A DNA stretch of 64,000 nt from Massilia sp. ZL223 (GTDB lineage: Bacteria; Pseudomonadota; Gammaproteobacteria; Burkholderiales; Burkholderiaceae_D), in the NCBI RefSeq assembly GCF_018119395.1, contig NZ_JAGPWD010000021.1:29742-93741 (forward strand). The letters run 5' to 3'. Both the position numbers and the translations under genes were made by a program. Every line of letters starts with the position of its first letter. Positions within the stretch are counted from its first letter, which is position 1. This document shows positions 1 through 12,692 of the stretch, piece by piece. A model generated the notes under the pieces. That model saw nothing but the letters and a program-made list of their open reading frames with translations, had not been told where the DNA came from and made no database searches.

Positions 1-22
1 CAGTAATTCCTGGGTAAGCGTG

Positions 23-52
23 AGCGCAGCCTGCGGGCTGCGCTTTTTTTTT
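23..52 (+). terminator. Rho-independent terminator of an upstream gene
   Basis: A perfect 9-bp stem (AGCGCAGCC at 23-31, GGCTGCGCT at 36-44) with a TGCG loop is followed by eight T residues (45-52), a textbook intrinsic terminator. It presumably ends a gene lying left of the window, of which only a few bases remain. The T-tract is the insertion site of the IS1595-like element that begins at 53. Confidence 0.85.
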
Positions 53-77
53 GGCGCTGTCACCGTTGAGTGTTGAA
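53..77 (+). repeat. Left terminal inverted repeat
   Basis: It begins GGCGCTGTCACC and is the exact reverse complement of 479-503. Similarity drops immediately inside the 25 bp. It abuts the T8 at 45-52. Confidence 0.9.
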
Positions 78-130
78 TCTTCCTTAACTGCTGAGGTCTA
101 ACGAGGATCCATATCTCGGCGGAGGAAGCG

Positions 131-496
131 ATGAAGGCCTCCACATTCAAGAAGCTGTTGGAACAGGTCGCAGTCCTAAGCAAGCGTCAACGCGAGCAGC
201 TGCTTCAGGTGCTGCGTTCGACGGTTGGGCTGGACCGCTATTTTGCGCGTGAATCCGGCATCTCTCACCAGGCCGTCAACCTGCGCGCCGGCGAGCGTGT
301 GCGCGGGGCAGTCCATGTCCAGAACGTCAACGCCTACCATCGCCGCTGCCGGAAATGGCTCGCCCGCTTCCATGGCGTAGCCACTCGCTACCTTCCCAAC
401 TATCTCGGATGGCGCTGGGCGCTGGATGGAAATCGCTTGGATTCGCCTGACACTCTCCTGCGAGCCGCGATTGGCATCTTCAACACTCAACGGTGA
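131..496 (+). pseudogene. Internally deleted IS1595-family transposase
   Basis: The 121-residue frame starts after a strong GGAGGAAGCG ribosome site and stops inside the right inverted repeat. The first ~36 residues look like the N-terminal leader of IS1595 transposases. From about residue 38 it reads as the far C-terminus of the family ([14 protein letters not shown], then NVNAYH and [13 protein letters not shown]). The zinc-binding cysteines and the acidic catalytic residues that should lie between are absent, against a usual length of roughly 300 residues. The join is in frame, so a short protein may be made, but it should not be catalytic. Whether it binds the ends cannot be told from sequence. 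Confidence 0.8.
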
Positions 497-503
497 CAGC
501 GCC
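479..503 (+). repeat. Right terminal inverted repeat
   Basis: This is the exact 25-bp reverse complement of 53-77. It contains the stop codon of the transposase remnant (494-496) and is followed directly by T8 (504-511). Confidence 0.9.
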
Positions 504-557
504 TTTTTTTTCGCTTGTCGTGCGCGGGTATTTCGCTGCGTGTCTAGCGCCGCCCAC

Positions 558-585
558 TTGGCGGCAATCTTGATTCATGTACAAT
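558..585 (+). promoter_or_regulatory. Candidate sigma70 promoter for the acyl-CoA dehydrogenase operon
   Basis: TTGGCG at 558-563 and TACAAT at 580-585 are separated by 16 bp. This lies about 48 bp upstream of the first operon start and just right of the mobile element. It was called from consensus match only. Confidence 0.45.
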
Positions 586-633
586 CCTTGTGAACGATCG
601 TGCTTTTTCGGGCGACAATAACAAGGAGACGAC

Positions 634-1824
634 ATGGATCTGCATTACACGGACGAGGACCTGGCCTTTCGCGACCAGGTTCGCGCCTTCCTCGATTCCC
701 ATTTGCCGCAGGACTTGCAGGAAAAGGTGCGCCAGCACCGGCGCCTGAACAAGGACGACTACGTCCGCTGGCACAAGATCCTCGCCGCCCAGGGCTGGGT
801 GGCGCCGGGCTGGCCGAAGCAATACGGCGGCCCCGGCTGGACCCCGGTGCAGCGCCACCTGTTCGAGGAAGAATGCGCGCTGGCGGGCACGCCGCCCATC
901 CTGCCTTTCGGCGTCAACATGGTCGCTCCCGTGATCATGGCCTTCGGCAACCAGGCCCAGAAAGATCACTACCTGCCGCGCATCCTGTCCTGCCAGGACT
1001 GGTGGTGCCAGGGTTATTCGGAGCCCGGCGCCGGTTCCGACCTGGCCTCGCTCAAGACCACGGCCGTGCGCGACGGCGACCACTACATCGTCAACGGCCA
1101 GAAGACCTGGACCACCCTGGCCCAGCATGCCGACATGATCTTCTGCCTGGTCCGCACCGATCCCGGCGTGCGCAAGCAGGAAGGCATTTCCTTCCTGCTG
1201 ATCGACATGCATGCGCCCGGGGTCACGGTGCGCCCCATTATCATGCTCGACGAAGACCACGAAGTGAACGAGGTGTTCTTCGACAACGTGCGCGTGCCCG
1301 TGGCCAACCTGGTGGGCCAGGAAAATCGCGGCTGGACCTATGCCAAATACCTGCTGGGCCATGAGCGCACCGGCATCGCGGCGGTCGGCCGTTCCAAGCG
1401 CGAACTGGCCTTCGTCAAGCGCCTGGCGGCGCGCGAGCAGAAGAACGGCCGCCCGCTGATCGAGGATCCGCTGTTCGCCGCCAAGGTGGCCGGCGTCGAG
1501 ATCGAGCTGATGGCGCTGGAAATCACGGTGCTGCGCGTGCTGGCGCGCGCCGACCAGGCGCCCGGGCCGGAGGCCTCGGTGCTGAAGGTGACGGGCACCG
1601 ACATCCAGCAGGCCCTGACGGAGCTGATGCTGGAGGCGGCGGGCCCGATGGCCCTGCCTTTCGACCCGGCCTACCTCGAAGGCGAACGCGCGCACAGCAT
1701 CGCCGGCGACGACGAGGCGGCGCCGCTCGCGCCTTACTACTTCAATTACCGCAAGACCTCGATCTACGGCGGCTCGAACGAAATCCAACGCAACATCATC
1801 ACCCAGATGATCCTGGGGCTGTAA
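634..1824 (+). CDS. Acyl-CoA dehydrogenase (probable catalytic partner of a pair)
   Basis: This 396-residue FAD-dependent acyl-CoA dehydrogenase should oxidise an acyl-CoA to its 2-enoyl-CoA. It has the full family layout: N-terminal helical domain, the FAD/substrate stretch QGYSEPGAGSD near residue 127, and a C-terminal helical domain ending in IYGGSNEIQRNII. The usual MCAD glutamate position in that last motif is glycine. A glutamate in LGHERTGIA (about residue 244) matches the alternative helix-G base used by IVD-like enzymes and by the catalytic subunit of two-gene dehydrogenases. The start follows AAGGAGACGAC. The next gene begins 10 nt downstream and encodes a second dehydrogenase, suggesting a heteromer. 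The substrate is unknown. Confidence 0.9.
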   Translation: MDLHYTDEDLAFRDQVRAFLDSHLPQDLQEKVRQHRRLNKDDYVRWHKILAAQGWVAPGWPKQYGGPGWTPVQRHLFEEECALAGTPPILPFGVNMVAPVIMAFGNQAQKDHYLPRILSCQDWWCQGYSEPGAGSDLASLKTTAVRDGDHYIVNGQKTWTTLAQHADMIFCLVRTDPGVRKQEGISFLLIDMHAPGVTVRPIIMLDEDHEVNEVFFDNVRVPVANLVGQENRGWTYAKYLLGHERTGIAAVGRSKRELAFVKRLAAREQKNGRPLIEDPLFAAKVAGVEIELMALEITVLRVLARADQAPGPEASVLKVTGTDIQQALTELMLEAAGPMALPFDPAYLEGERAHSIAGDDEAAPLAPYYFNYRKTSIYGGSNEIQRNIITQMILGL

Positions 1825-1834
1825 GGGGACCACG

Positions 1835-2977
1835 ATGAACTTCGACTTCAAAGAAGAACAGCTCCAGTTCGCGGATGCGCTCAGGCGCTGGGTGGGACGC
1901 GGCTACGACTTCGAGAAACGCCGCGCGATCGTCCGTTCGGACAGCGGCATCGACGACCGCGCCTGGGCCACCCTGGCCGAACTCGGGATGACGGCGCTGC
2001 CGGTGGCCGAGGAACACGGCGGTTTCGGCGGCTCCGCGGTCGACATGTTCGTGGTGATGCAGGAGCTGGGCCGCGGCCTGGTGGTTGAGCCCTACCTGGC
2101 CACCATGCTGGGCGCCGAATTCCTGCGCCTGGGAGGCGGCCACGGCGAGCTGCTGGCCCAGGTCGCGGGCGGCGAGCTGAAACTGGCCTGCGCGCTGGGC
2201 GAGCGCCAGTCGCGCCACGAGCTGAACGACATCGCGACCCGCGCCGAGGCGCATGACGCCGGCTGGCGCCTGGAGGGTGAAAAGAAGGCGGTCCTGCACG
2301 GCGCCGCCGCAGGTGTGCTGATCGTGTCCGCTAGGACCGGCGGCGGCCAGCGCGATGCGCAAGGCATCAGCCTGTTCGCCCTGCCTGCGGATACGCCCGG
2401 CATCACGGTGACCGGCTACCGCACCCTGGACGGCATGCGCGCCGCCGATGTGCGCCTGGAGGGCGTCCTGGCGCCACAGGCAAGCCTGATCGGCAAGGCG
2501 GGCGAGGGCGCCGCGATCCTGGAGGCGGCCGCCGACTATGGCGCCGGCCTGCTGTGCGCCGAGGCGCTGGGCGCGATGCAGGCGCTGTTCGACGCCACCC
2601 TCGATTACCTCAAGACGCGCCAGCAGTTCGGTGTCCCGATCGGCAAGTTCCAGGGCCTGCAGCACCGCATGGCCGACATGTACATCCACCTCGAGCAGGC
2701 GCGGTCGATGGCGCTGCTGGCCGCGGTGCGCCTGGCCGAAGGCGCGGACGACGAGCGGCGCCGCGTCGTGTCGGCGGCCAAGTACCGCGTGGGCCAGGCG
2801 GCGCGCTTCATCGGGCAGCAGGCGATCCAGCTGCATGGCGGCATGGGCGTGACCGACGAACTGCCGGCCTCGCACTACTTCAAGCGCCTGTCGATGATCG
2901 AACTGACCCTGGGCGACAGCGACCACCACCTGGCGCGCTTCGCGTCCCTGCCTGGCTTCGCCCGGGAGGCGGCATGA
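1835..2977 (+). CDS. Acyl-CoA dehydrogenase, second subunit
   Basis: This is a 380-residue acyl-CoA dehydrogenase-fold protein. The C-terminal domain is clear (RQQFGVPIGKFQGLQHRMAD at about residue 257, then IQLHGGMGVTDE). Neither the MCAD-type glutamate nor an obvious helix-G glutamate is seen: the helix-G region reads AAADYGAGLLCAEALG. Tandem dehydrogenase pairs in which one subunit lacks the base form alpha2beta2 enzymes in steroid side-chain degradation (ChsE1/ChsE2 type). That architecture is inferred here, not the substrate. Its stop overlaps the next start (ATGA at 2974-2977), so the genes are translationally coupled. Confidence 0.88.
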   Translation: MNFDFKEEQLQFADALRRWVGRGYDFEKRRAIVRSDSGIDDRAWATLAELGMTALPVAEEHGGFGGSAVDMFVVMQELGRGLVVEPYLATMLGAEFLRLGGGHGELLAQVAGGELKLACALGERQSRHELNDIATRAEAHDAGWRLEGEKKAVLHGAAAGVLIVSARTGGGQRDAQGISLFALPADTPGITVTGYRTLDGMRAADVRLEGVLAPQASLIGKAGEGAAILEAAADYGAGLLCAEALGAMQALFDATLDYLKTRQQFGVPIGKFQGLQHRMADMYIHLEQARSMALLAAVRLAEGADDERRRVVSAAKYRVGQAARFIGQQAIQLHGGMGVTDELPASHYFKRLSMIELTLGDSDHHLARFASLPGFAREAA

Positions 2978-3453
2978 GCAAGGTAGAAAAGACGCAATGG
3001 TATTTCGAGGATTTTTATCCCGGCCAGGAGATCGACCTGGGCGAACGGCTCGTGACCGAGGAGGAGATCGTGGCCTTCGCGCGCGACTTCGATCCCCAGC
3101 CCTTCCACGTCGACCATGAGGCGGGCGCCGCCTCGATCTACGGCACGGTGATCGCCAGCGGCTGGCACACCTGCGCCATGATGATGCGCATGGTGGTCGA
3201 TGGCCTGATGTGCGCCGCCTCGAGCATGGGTTCCCCCGGCCTGGAAAAGGTGCGCTGGATCCGGCCGCTGCGTCCCGGCGACACCCTGCGGGTGCGCTAC
3301 CTGACGCAGGAGGTGAAGGGCTCGAACTCCAAGCCGGACCGCGGCGTGGTGTGGTCCAAGTGGATCGCGACCAACCAGCACGGCGAGGAAGTCTGCACCG
3401 TCGAGGGCATGGGCATGTTCGGCCGCCGTCCGAAGGAGGGCGCCGATGCCTAG
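2974..3453 (+). CDS. MaoC-fold (R)-enoyl-CoA hydratase-like protein
   Basis: This 159-residue single hot-dog domain protein starts at the ATG overlapping the previous stop. The hydratase-2 signature is visible as FDPQPFHVDHEAG near residues 43-55, with the aspartate and histidine of the catalytic dyad, followed by YGTVIASGWH. It probably hydrates the enoyl-CoA made by the dehydrogenases just upstream. The next gene encodes a second MaoC protein and overlaps by 8 nt, so the two may form a heterodimer as in ChsH1/ChsH2. Here, however, both carry the dyad, so two independent homodimers are equally possible. Confidence 0.87.
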   Translation: MSKVEKTQWYFEDFYPGQEIDLGERLVTEEEIVAFARDFDPQPFHVDHEAGAASIYGTVIASGWHTCAMMMRMVVDGLMCAASSMGSPGLEKVRWIRPLRPGDTLRVRYLTQEVKGSNSKPDRGVVWSKWIATNQHGEEVCTVEGMGMFGRRPKEGADA

Positions 3454-3907
3454 GGTGCTGCGCTTCGAAGAACTGCCCGGCCTGGCGGGCCGGGAAGTCG
3501 CGCTCTCCGACTGGTTCGCGGTCGGCCAGGAGCGCGTCGACGCCTTCGCCGAGGCCACCGGCGACCGCCAGTGGATCCACGTGGACCCGGAACGCTGCCG
3601 GCGCGAATCGCCTTTCGGCGGGCCGGTGGCGCACGGTTTCCTGAGCCTGTCGCTGCTGCCGGCCATGCTGGACAGCGCGCTGCGCATCGAGGGCCTGCGC
3701 ATGGGTCTCAACTATGGCCTGAACAAGGTGCGCTTTCCGGCGCCGCTGCCGGTCGGCAGCCGGGTGCGGGCGCGCTGGACATTGGCGGCGGCCGAACCGG
3801 TCGCCGGCGGCCTGCAGCTGACCTGGGAGGCACTGGTCGAACGCGATGGCGCCGAAGACGGGCGGCCGGTGTGCGCCGCCGAATTCCTGGTGCGCTGTTA
3901 CGGCTGA
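3446..3907 (+). CDS. MaoC/NodN-like hydratase
   Basis: This 153-residue MaoC-fold protein is closer to the NodN-like branch. TGDRQWIHVDPERC (about residues 39-52) carries the Asp/His pair, followed by SPFGGPVAHGFLSLSLLP. The start overlaps the preceding stop by 8 nt. It is the last gene of the 634-3907 operon, and its 3' end overlaps the convergent cyclase gene by 10 nt. It presumably performs or assists enoyl-CoA hydration in the same catabolic route. Confidence 0.86.
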   Translation: MPRVLRFEELPGLAGREVALSDWFAVGQERVDAFAEATGDRQWIHVDPERCRRESPFGGPVAHGFLSLSLLPAMLDSALRIEGLRMGLNYGLNKVRFPAPLPVGSRVRARWTLAAAEPVAGGLQLTWEALVERDGAEDGRPVCAAEFLVRCYG

Positions 3908-4835
3908 AGCGGCTGGAGCTCCTGGACCGCGATCCGGTACTGGTTGCGGCCGTCGGCCTTGGCTTCGTAGAGCTGGGTGTCGGCTGCGGCGACCAGGGCT
4001 GCCGCGGCCTGGTCTTCGCCCGGCACCTGGGTGGCCAGCCCCATGCTGACCGTCAGGCGCGAGGCGGTGGGCGAGGCGGCGTGCGGCAGGTTGAGCTGGG
4101 CCAGTTCTTGCTGCAGGCGGCGGGCCACGCATTCGGCGCCGGCGGCGTCCAGCTGGGGCAGCAGGATCGCGAATTCCTCGCCGCCGTAGCGGGCCACCAG
4201 GTCGTGGGTGCGGCCCGCGGCCCGGCGCAGGCCGGCCGCCACCTGCACCAGTCCCGCATCGCCGGCCTGGTGGCCGTAATGGTCGTTGTACATCTTGAAA
4301 TGGTCGACATCGACCAGGATCAGCGACACCGGCAAGCCGGCGCGCGCGCAGCGCCGCCATTCGGCTTCCAGGCGCTCGTCGAAGGCGCGCCGGTTCGCCA
4401 CGCCGGTGAGCGGGTCGGTCAGGGTCAGGGCGCGCAGGGCGTCGGCCTGGCGCTTGACGGTGAGCTGGGTGCGCACCCTGGCGCGCACCACCGCGGCGTT
4501 GACCGGCTTGGTGATGAAGTCCGCCGCGCCGGCCTCCAGCGCGCGCGTCTCGTCCTCGGGGCTGGTCAGCGCGGTCACGAACATGACCGGGATGTCGCTG
4601 GTTTCCGGCGCCGCGCGCAGCGCCGCGCACACGGCGTAGCCGTCCATGTCGGGCATCACGGCGTCGAGCAGGATCAGGTCCGGATGCTGGGTGCGCGCCA
4701 GTTCCAGGGCGCGCTGGCCGTCCAGGGCGAACAGCACTTCCTGCTCGTCCTGCAGGGCGCCGTGCAGGATCTGGATATTTTCCATGGCGTCGTCGACCAC
4801 CAGGATGCGCCCGTTGAGGGCCATTTCGGTCCAGC

Positions 4836-4839
<4 letters not shown>
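3898..4839 (-). CDS. Receiver-domain diguanylate cyclase (REC-GGDEF)
   Basis: This 313-residue response regulator makes c-di-GMP. The N-terminal receiver has the acidic pocket (VVDD at 14-17) and phospho-acceptor D59 in LLDAVMPDMDG. The GGDEF domain has LTDPLTGVANRRAF at about 140-153, the active site GGEEF at 219-223, and the product-inhibition I-site RTHD at 210-213, exactly five residues upstream. All catalytic features look intact. The start overlaps the stop of the upstream hybrid kinase by 4 nt, so the kinase's HPt domain is the natural phosphodonor. It acts in the cytoplasm. Confidence 0.93.
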
Positions 4840-9362
<4,523 letters not shown>

Positions 9363-9421
9363 GGTAGCTGAGCTCAGTCACCATGCATAGCGGCGTCCTG
9401 CATGGTTCCCACCGGCCCGGC

Positions 9422-10639
<1,218 letters not shown>

Positions 10640-10651
10640 GTGTTCTCCAGT

Positions 10652-11719
10652 TCAGCTCGCGCTGCGCGAGGCGAAGCGCCACGCCATCTCGGCCATCGGG
10701 CGCGCGGCCTTTCCGTTTTCCAAGGCCGCGGCGCTGGACGCGGTCCCGTCGACATAGCGCTTCATGATGCCCTGCATGATCCCGGCCAGGCGGAACATGT
10801 TGTAGGCCAGGTAGAAGTCGAAGTCTTCCTCGCGGATGGTCTTGCCGGTCCGCTCGCAGTAGCGCGCCACGTAGTCGCGCAGCGCGGGGATGCCGAGGGC
10901 CGCCAGGTCCAGGCCCGCGATGCCGCGGAACTGGCCCGGCGGGATGTGCCAGCTCATGCAGTGGTAGGAAAAATCGGCCAGCGGATGGCCCAGGGTCGAC
11001 AGCTCCCAGTCCAGCACGGCCAGGATGCGCGGCTCCGTCGGGTGGAAGATCAGGTTGTCGAGGCGGTAGTCGCCGTGCACGATGGCGGTGTCGTCGCCGG
11101 GCGGGATGTGGGCCGGCAGCCATGCCATGAGCCGGTCCATGGCCTCGATCGGCTCGGTCATCGAGGCCTGGTATTGCCTGGTCCAGCGTTCGATCTGGCG
11201 CGCGAAGTAGTTGCCGGGCTTGCCGTAGTCCTGCAGGCCGATGGCCGCGTAGTCGATGGTATGCAGCTGCGCGATGACGCGGTTTTGCTCGTCGTAGATG
11301 GCGGCGCGTTCCTCCGGCGCCATGCCGGGCAGGGACTGGTCCCACAGCACCCGGCCCTCGACATGCTCCATGACGAAGAAGGCGCGCCCGATCACGGCTT
11401 CGTCGGTGCACAGGGCGAACTGGCGCGGCACCGGGAAGGCGGCGCCGTGCAGCGCGGACATCACGCGGAATTCGCGTTCGATCGCGTGGGCCGAGGGCAG
11501 CAGTTTGGCGGCCGGGCCGGGCTTGGTGCGCAGGACGTAGCGCTGGCCGCCTGCACGCAACAGGAAGGTCGGGTTGGACTGGCCGCCCTTGAACTGCTCG
11601 GCCTCGAGCGGGCCGCCGGGATAGCCGTCGACATGCGCGCGCATCCAGGCGTCGAGCGCTTCCGTGTCGAAGCGCTGGCGCTCGGACACCGGTTTGGTTC
11701 CCATCATGTTTTCGAACAT
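10652..11719 (-). CDS. APH-family phosphotransferase, LvaA/ACAD10-11 kinase-like
   Basis: This 355-residue protein-kinase-like phosphotransferase has a nucleotide-binding N-lobe (FKGGQSNPTFLL, then YVLRTKPG), the Brenner/catalytic motif VHGDYRLDNLIF and the metal-binding LAVLDWELSTLGHPLAD. The start ATG at 11719 follows GCGGAGACACG. An upstream in-frame extension has no support. Together with the dehydrogenase 12 nt downstream it matches the two halves of ACAD10/ACAD11, whose kinase domain phosphorylates the 4-hydroxyl of a hydroxyacyl-CoA. Antibiotic modification is unlikely given this context. Confidence 0.88.
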   Translation of the reverse strand: MFENMMGTKPVSERQRFDTEALDAWMRAHVDGYPGGPLEAEQFKGGQSNPTFLLRAGGQRYVLRTKPGPAAKLLPSAHAIEREFRVMSALHGAAFPVPRQFALCTDEAVIGRAFFVMEHVEGRVLWDQSLPGMAPEERAAIYDEQNRVIAQLHTIDYAAIGLQDYGKPGNYFARQIERWTRQYQASMTEPIEAMDRLMAWLPAHIPPGDDTAIVHGDYRLDNLIFHPTEPRILAVLDWELSTLGHPLADFSYHCMSWHIPPGQFRGIAGLDLAALGIPALRDYVARYCERTGKTIREEDFDFYLAYNMFRLAGIMQGIMKRYVDGTASSAAALENGKAARPMAEMAWRFASRSAS

Positions 11720-11799
11720 CGTGTCTCCGCTTATTTTGGTAGATCGGATTGCCTTGGAAAGGCACGCGCGTACTATTTTTAGACCGAATGAAAACGGCT

Positions 11800-12507
11800 T
11801 CAGCGTCCTTTCCGGTATTGCTCGAACAATTGTTCCATCGTCGTGGTGCGCGCCCCCGGCTGCAGCGGCCCCGGCGGGACGTAGTTGACGAAGCGGACCA
11901 CCCAGTCGTGCGGGTCGCCGCCGACGTCGAGGGCATTGATGCAGCCGGCCGCCTGGGACAGGCCGCCCAGGAACAGGCGCTGGCCGGCGAGGGCGAGGGA
12001 CAGGATGGCGCAATTGACGCCGCCATGCAGGACCAGCAGCGCCGTGTCCCAGTCCTGTTCGGCGCGCAGCCTGCTTACCGCCGGGTGGACCCGGTCCATC
12101 ATTTCGCCCACCGATTCGCCGCCCAGGAAGCGCTGCTGTTCGTCCACCAGGCCTTCGAAGGCGCCGGTGAAGGCGCGGCGCAGTTCGGCCGTGGGAATGC
12201 TGGACAGGCGCCCGCCGCGGATTTCATGCAATTCGGGCCAGACCTCGATCTCGACCGGCTGCCCTGCGATAGCCAGTACCCGCTGGGCGGTCTGGATCGT
12301 GCGCGGCAGGCCGGAAACGATGACCCGGTCGAAGCGCACCCCGGCATCGAAGAAGGCATGGCCGGCGGCGTCGGCCTGGGCGCATCCGGTCTCGTTCAGG
12401 GGCACGGTCTCGGGCAGGAAGGGCTTGCCGCTGTCGTCGAAGTAGGTGACGCTGCCGTGCCGCATCAGGTAGATGCGGCGCCGTTCGCCTGGGGCGCTGT
12501 CATGCAT
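11800..12507 (-). CDS. Histidine phosphatase family protein
   Basis: This is a phosphoglycerate mutase/acid-phosphatase-fold protein of 235 residues. The RHG catalytic signature is in IYLMRHGSV near the N-terminus, with an arginine in VSGLPRTIQTA, a glutamate in ELHEIRGG and the second histidine in VLHGGVN. The ATG at 12507 was chosen because GGGAGTCCCG precedes it. An ATG 21 nt upstream lacks a ribosome site. It is the first gene of a minus-strand set with the phosphotransferase (80 nt gap) and dehydrogenase. A role in removing phosphate from the phosphoacyl intermediate or a by-product is possible but not shown. Confidence 0.85.
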   Translation of the reverse strand: MHDSAPGERRRIYLMRHGSVTYFDDSGKPFLPETVPLNETGCAQADAAGHAFFDAGVRFDRVIVSGLPRTIQTAQRVLAIAGQPVEIEVWPELHEIRGGRLSSIPTAELRRAFTGAFEGLVDEQQRFLGGESVGEMMDRVHPAVSRLRAEQDWDTALLVLHGGVNCAILSLALAGQRLFLGGLSQAAGCINALDVGGDPHDWVVRFVNYVPPGPLQPGARTTTMEQLFEQYRKGR

Positions 12508-12692
12508 CGGGACTCCCATATTCGGCAAGTTCTTGCCGGGTTAGATATGCAATTTGGCCATCTTACACCGCAGGTATGGATGAGCGAGGCGAATCCGAGA
12601 CAAAAATGCGCCGCCGAAGGGATGCCAACGGTCAATTTAGGTGCTTTCTGGCATAAAATTGTGCCCGCGAAACATAACTCTCAAGGGGTGCC

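Larger units (their letters stand above)
53..503 (+). mobile_element. Non-autonomous IS1595-family element with internal deletion
   Basis: The 451-bp unit is bounded by perfect 25-bp inverted repeats (53-77 and 479-503) and flanked by T8 on both sides (45-52 and 504-511). This fits the 8-bp target duplication of IS1595-family elements, although a T-homopolymer makes the duplication less certain than a mixed sequence would. The only coding content is a shortened transposase reading frame (131-496) that has lost the zinc ribbon and most of the DDE catalytic domain. It could therefore move only if a related full-length transposase acts on its ends. It sits in the T-tract of the terminator at 23-52. 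Confidence 0.85.

Noticed and set aside
1799..4630. A 943-codon minus-strand open frame across the dehydrogenase/MaoC operon
   Set aside because: It overlaps genes with clear catalytic motifs on the plus strand and, at its right end, an out-of-frame part of the GGDEF gene. Its composition is the Arg/Ala/Pro-rich type expected of GC-rich shadow frames.
10652..12013. Aminoglycoside resistance gene suggested by the APH fold, and its longer upstream frame
   Set aside because: The operon partner is an acyl-CoA dehydrogenase and the sequence fits the LvaA/ACAD10-11 kinase group. The upstream extension overlaps the histidine phosphatase gene in another frame, while the ATG at 11719 has a good ribosome site.
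12649..12664. A sigma54-like GG...GC element before mshE
   Set aside because: The GG and GC are separated by 11 rather than the required 10 bases, and the flanking bases fit poorly.
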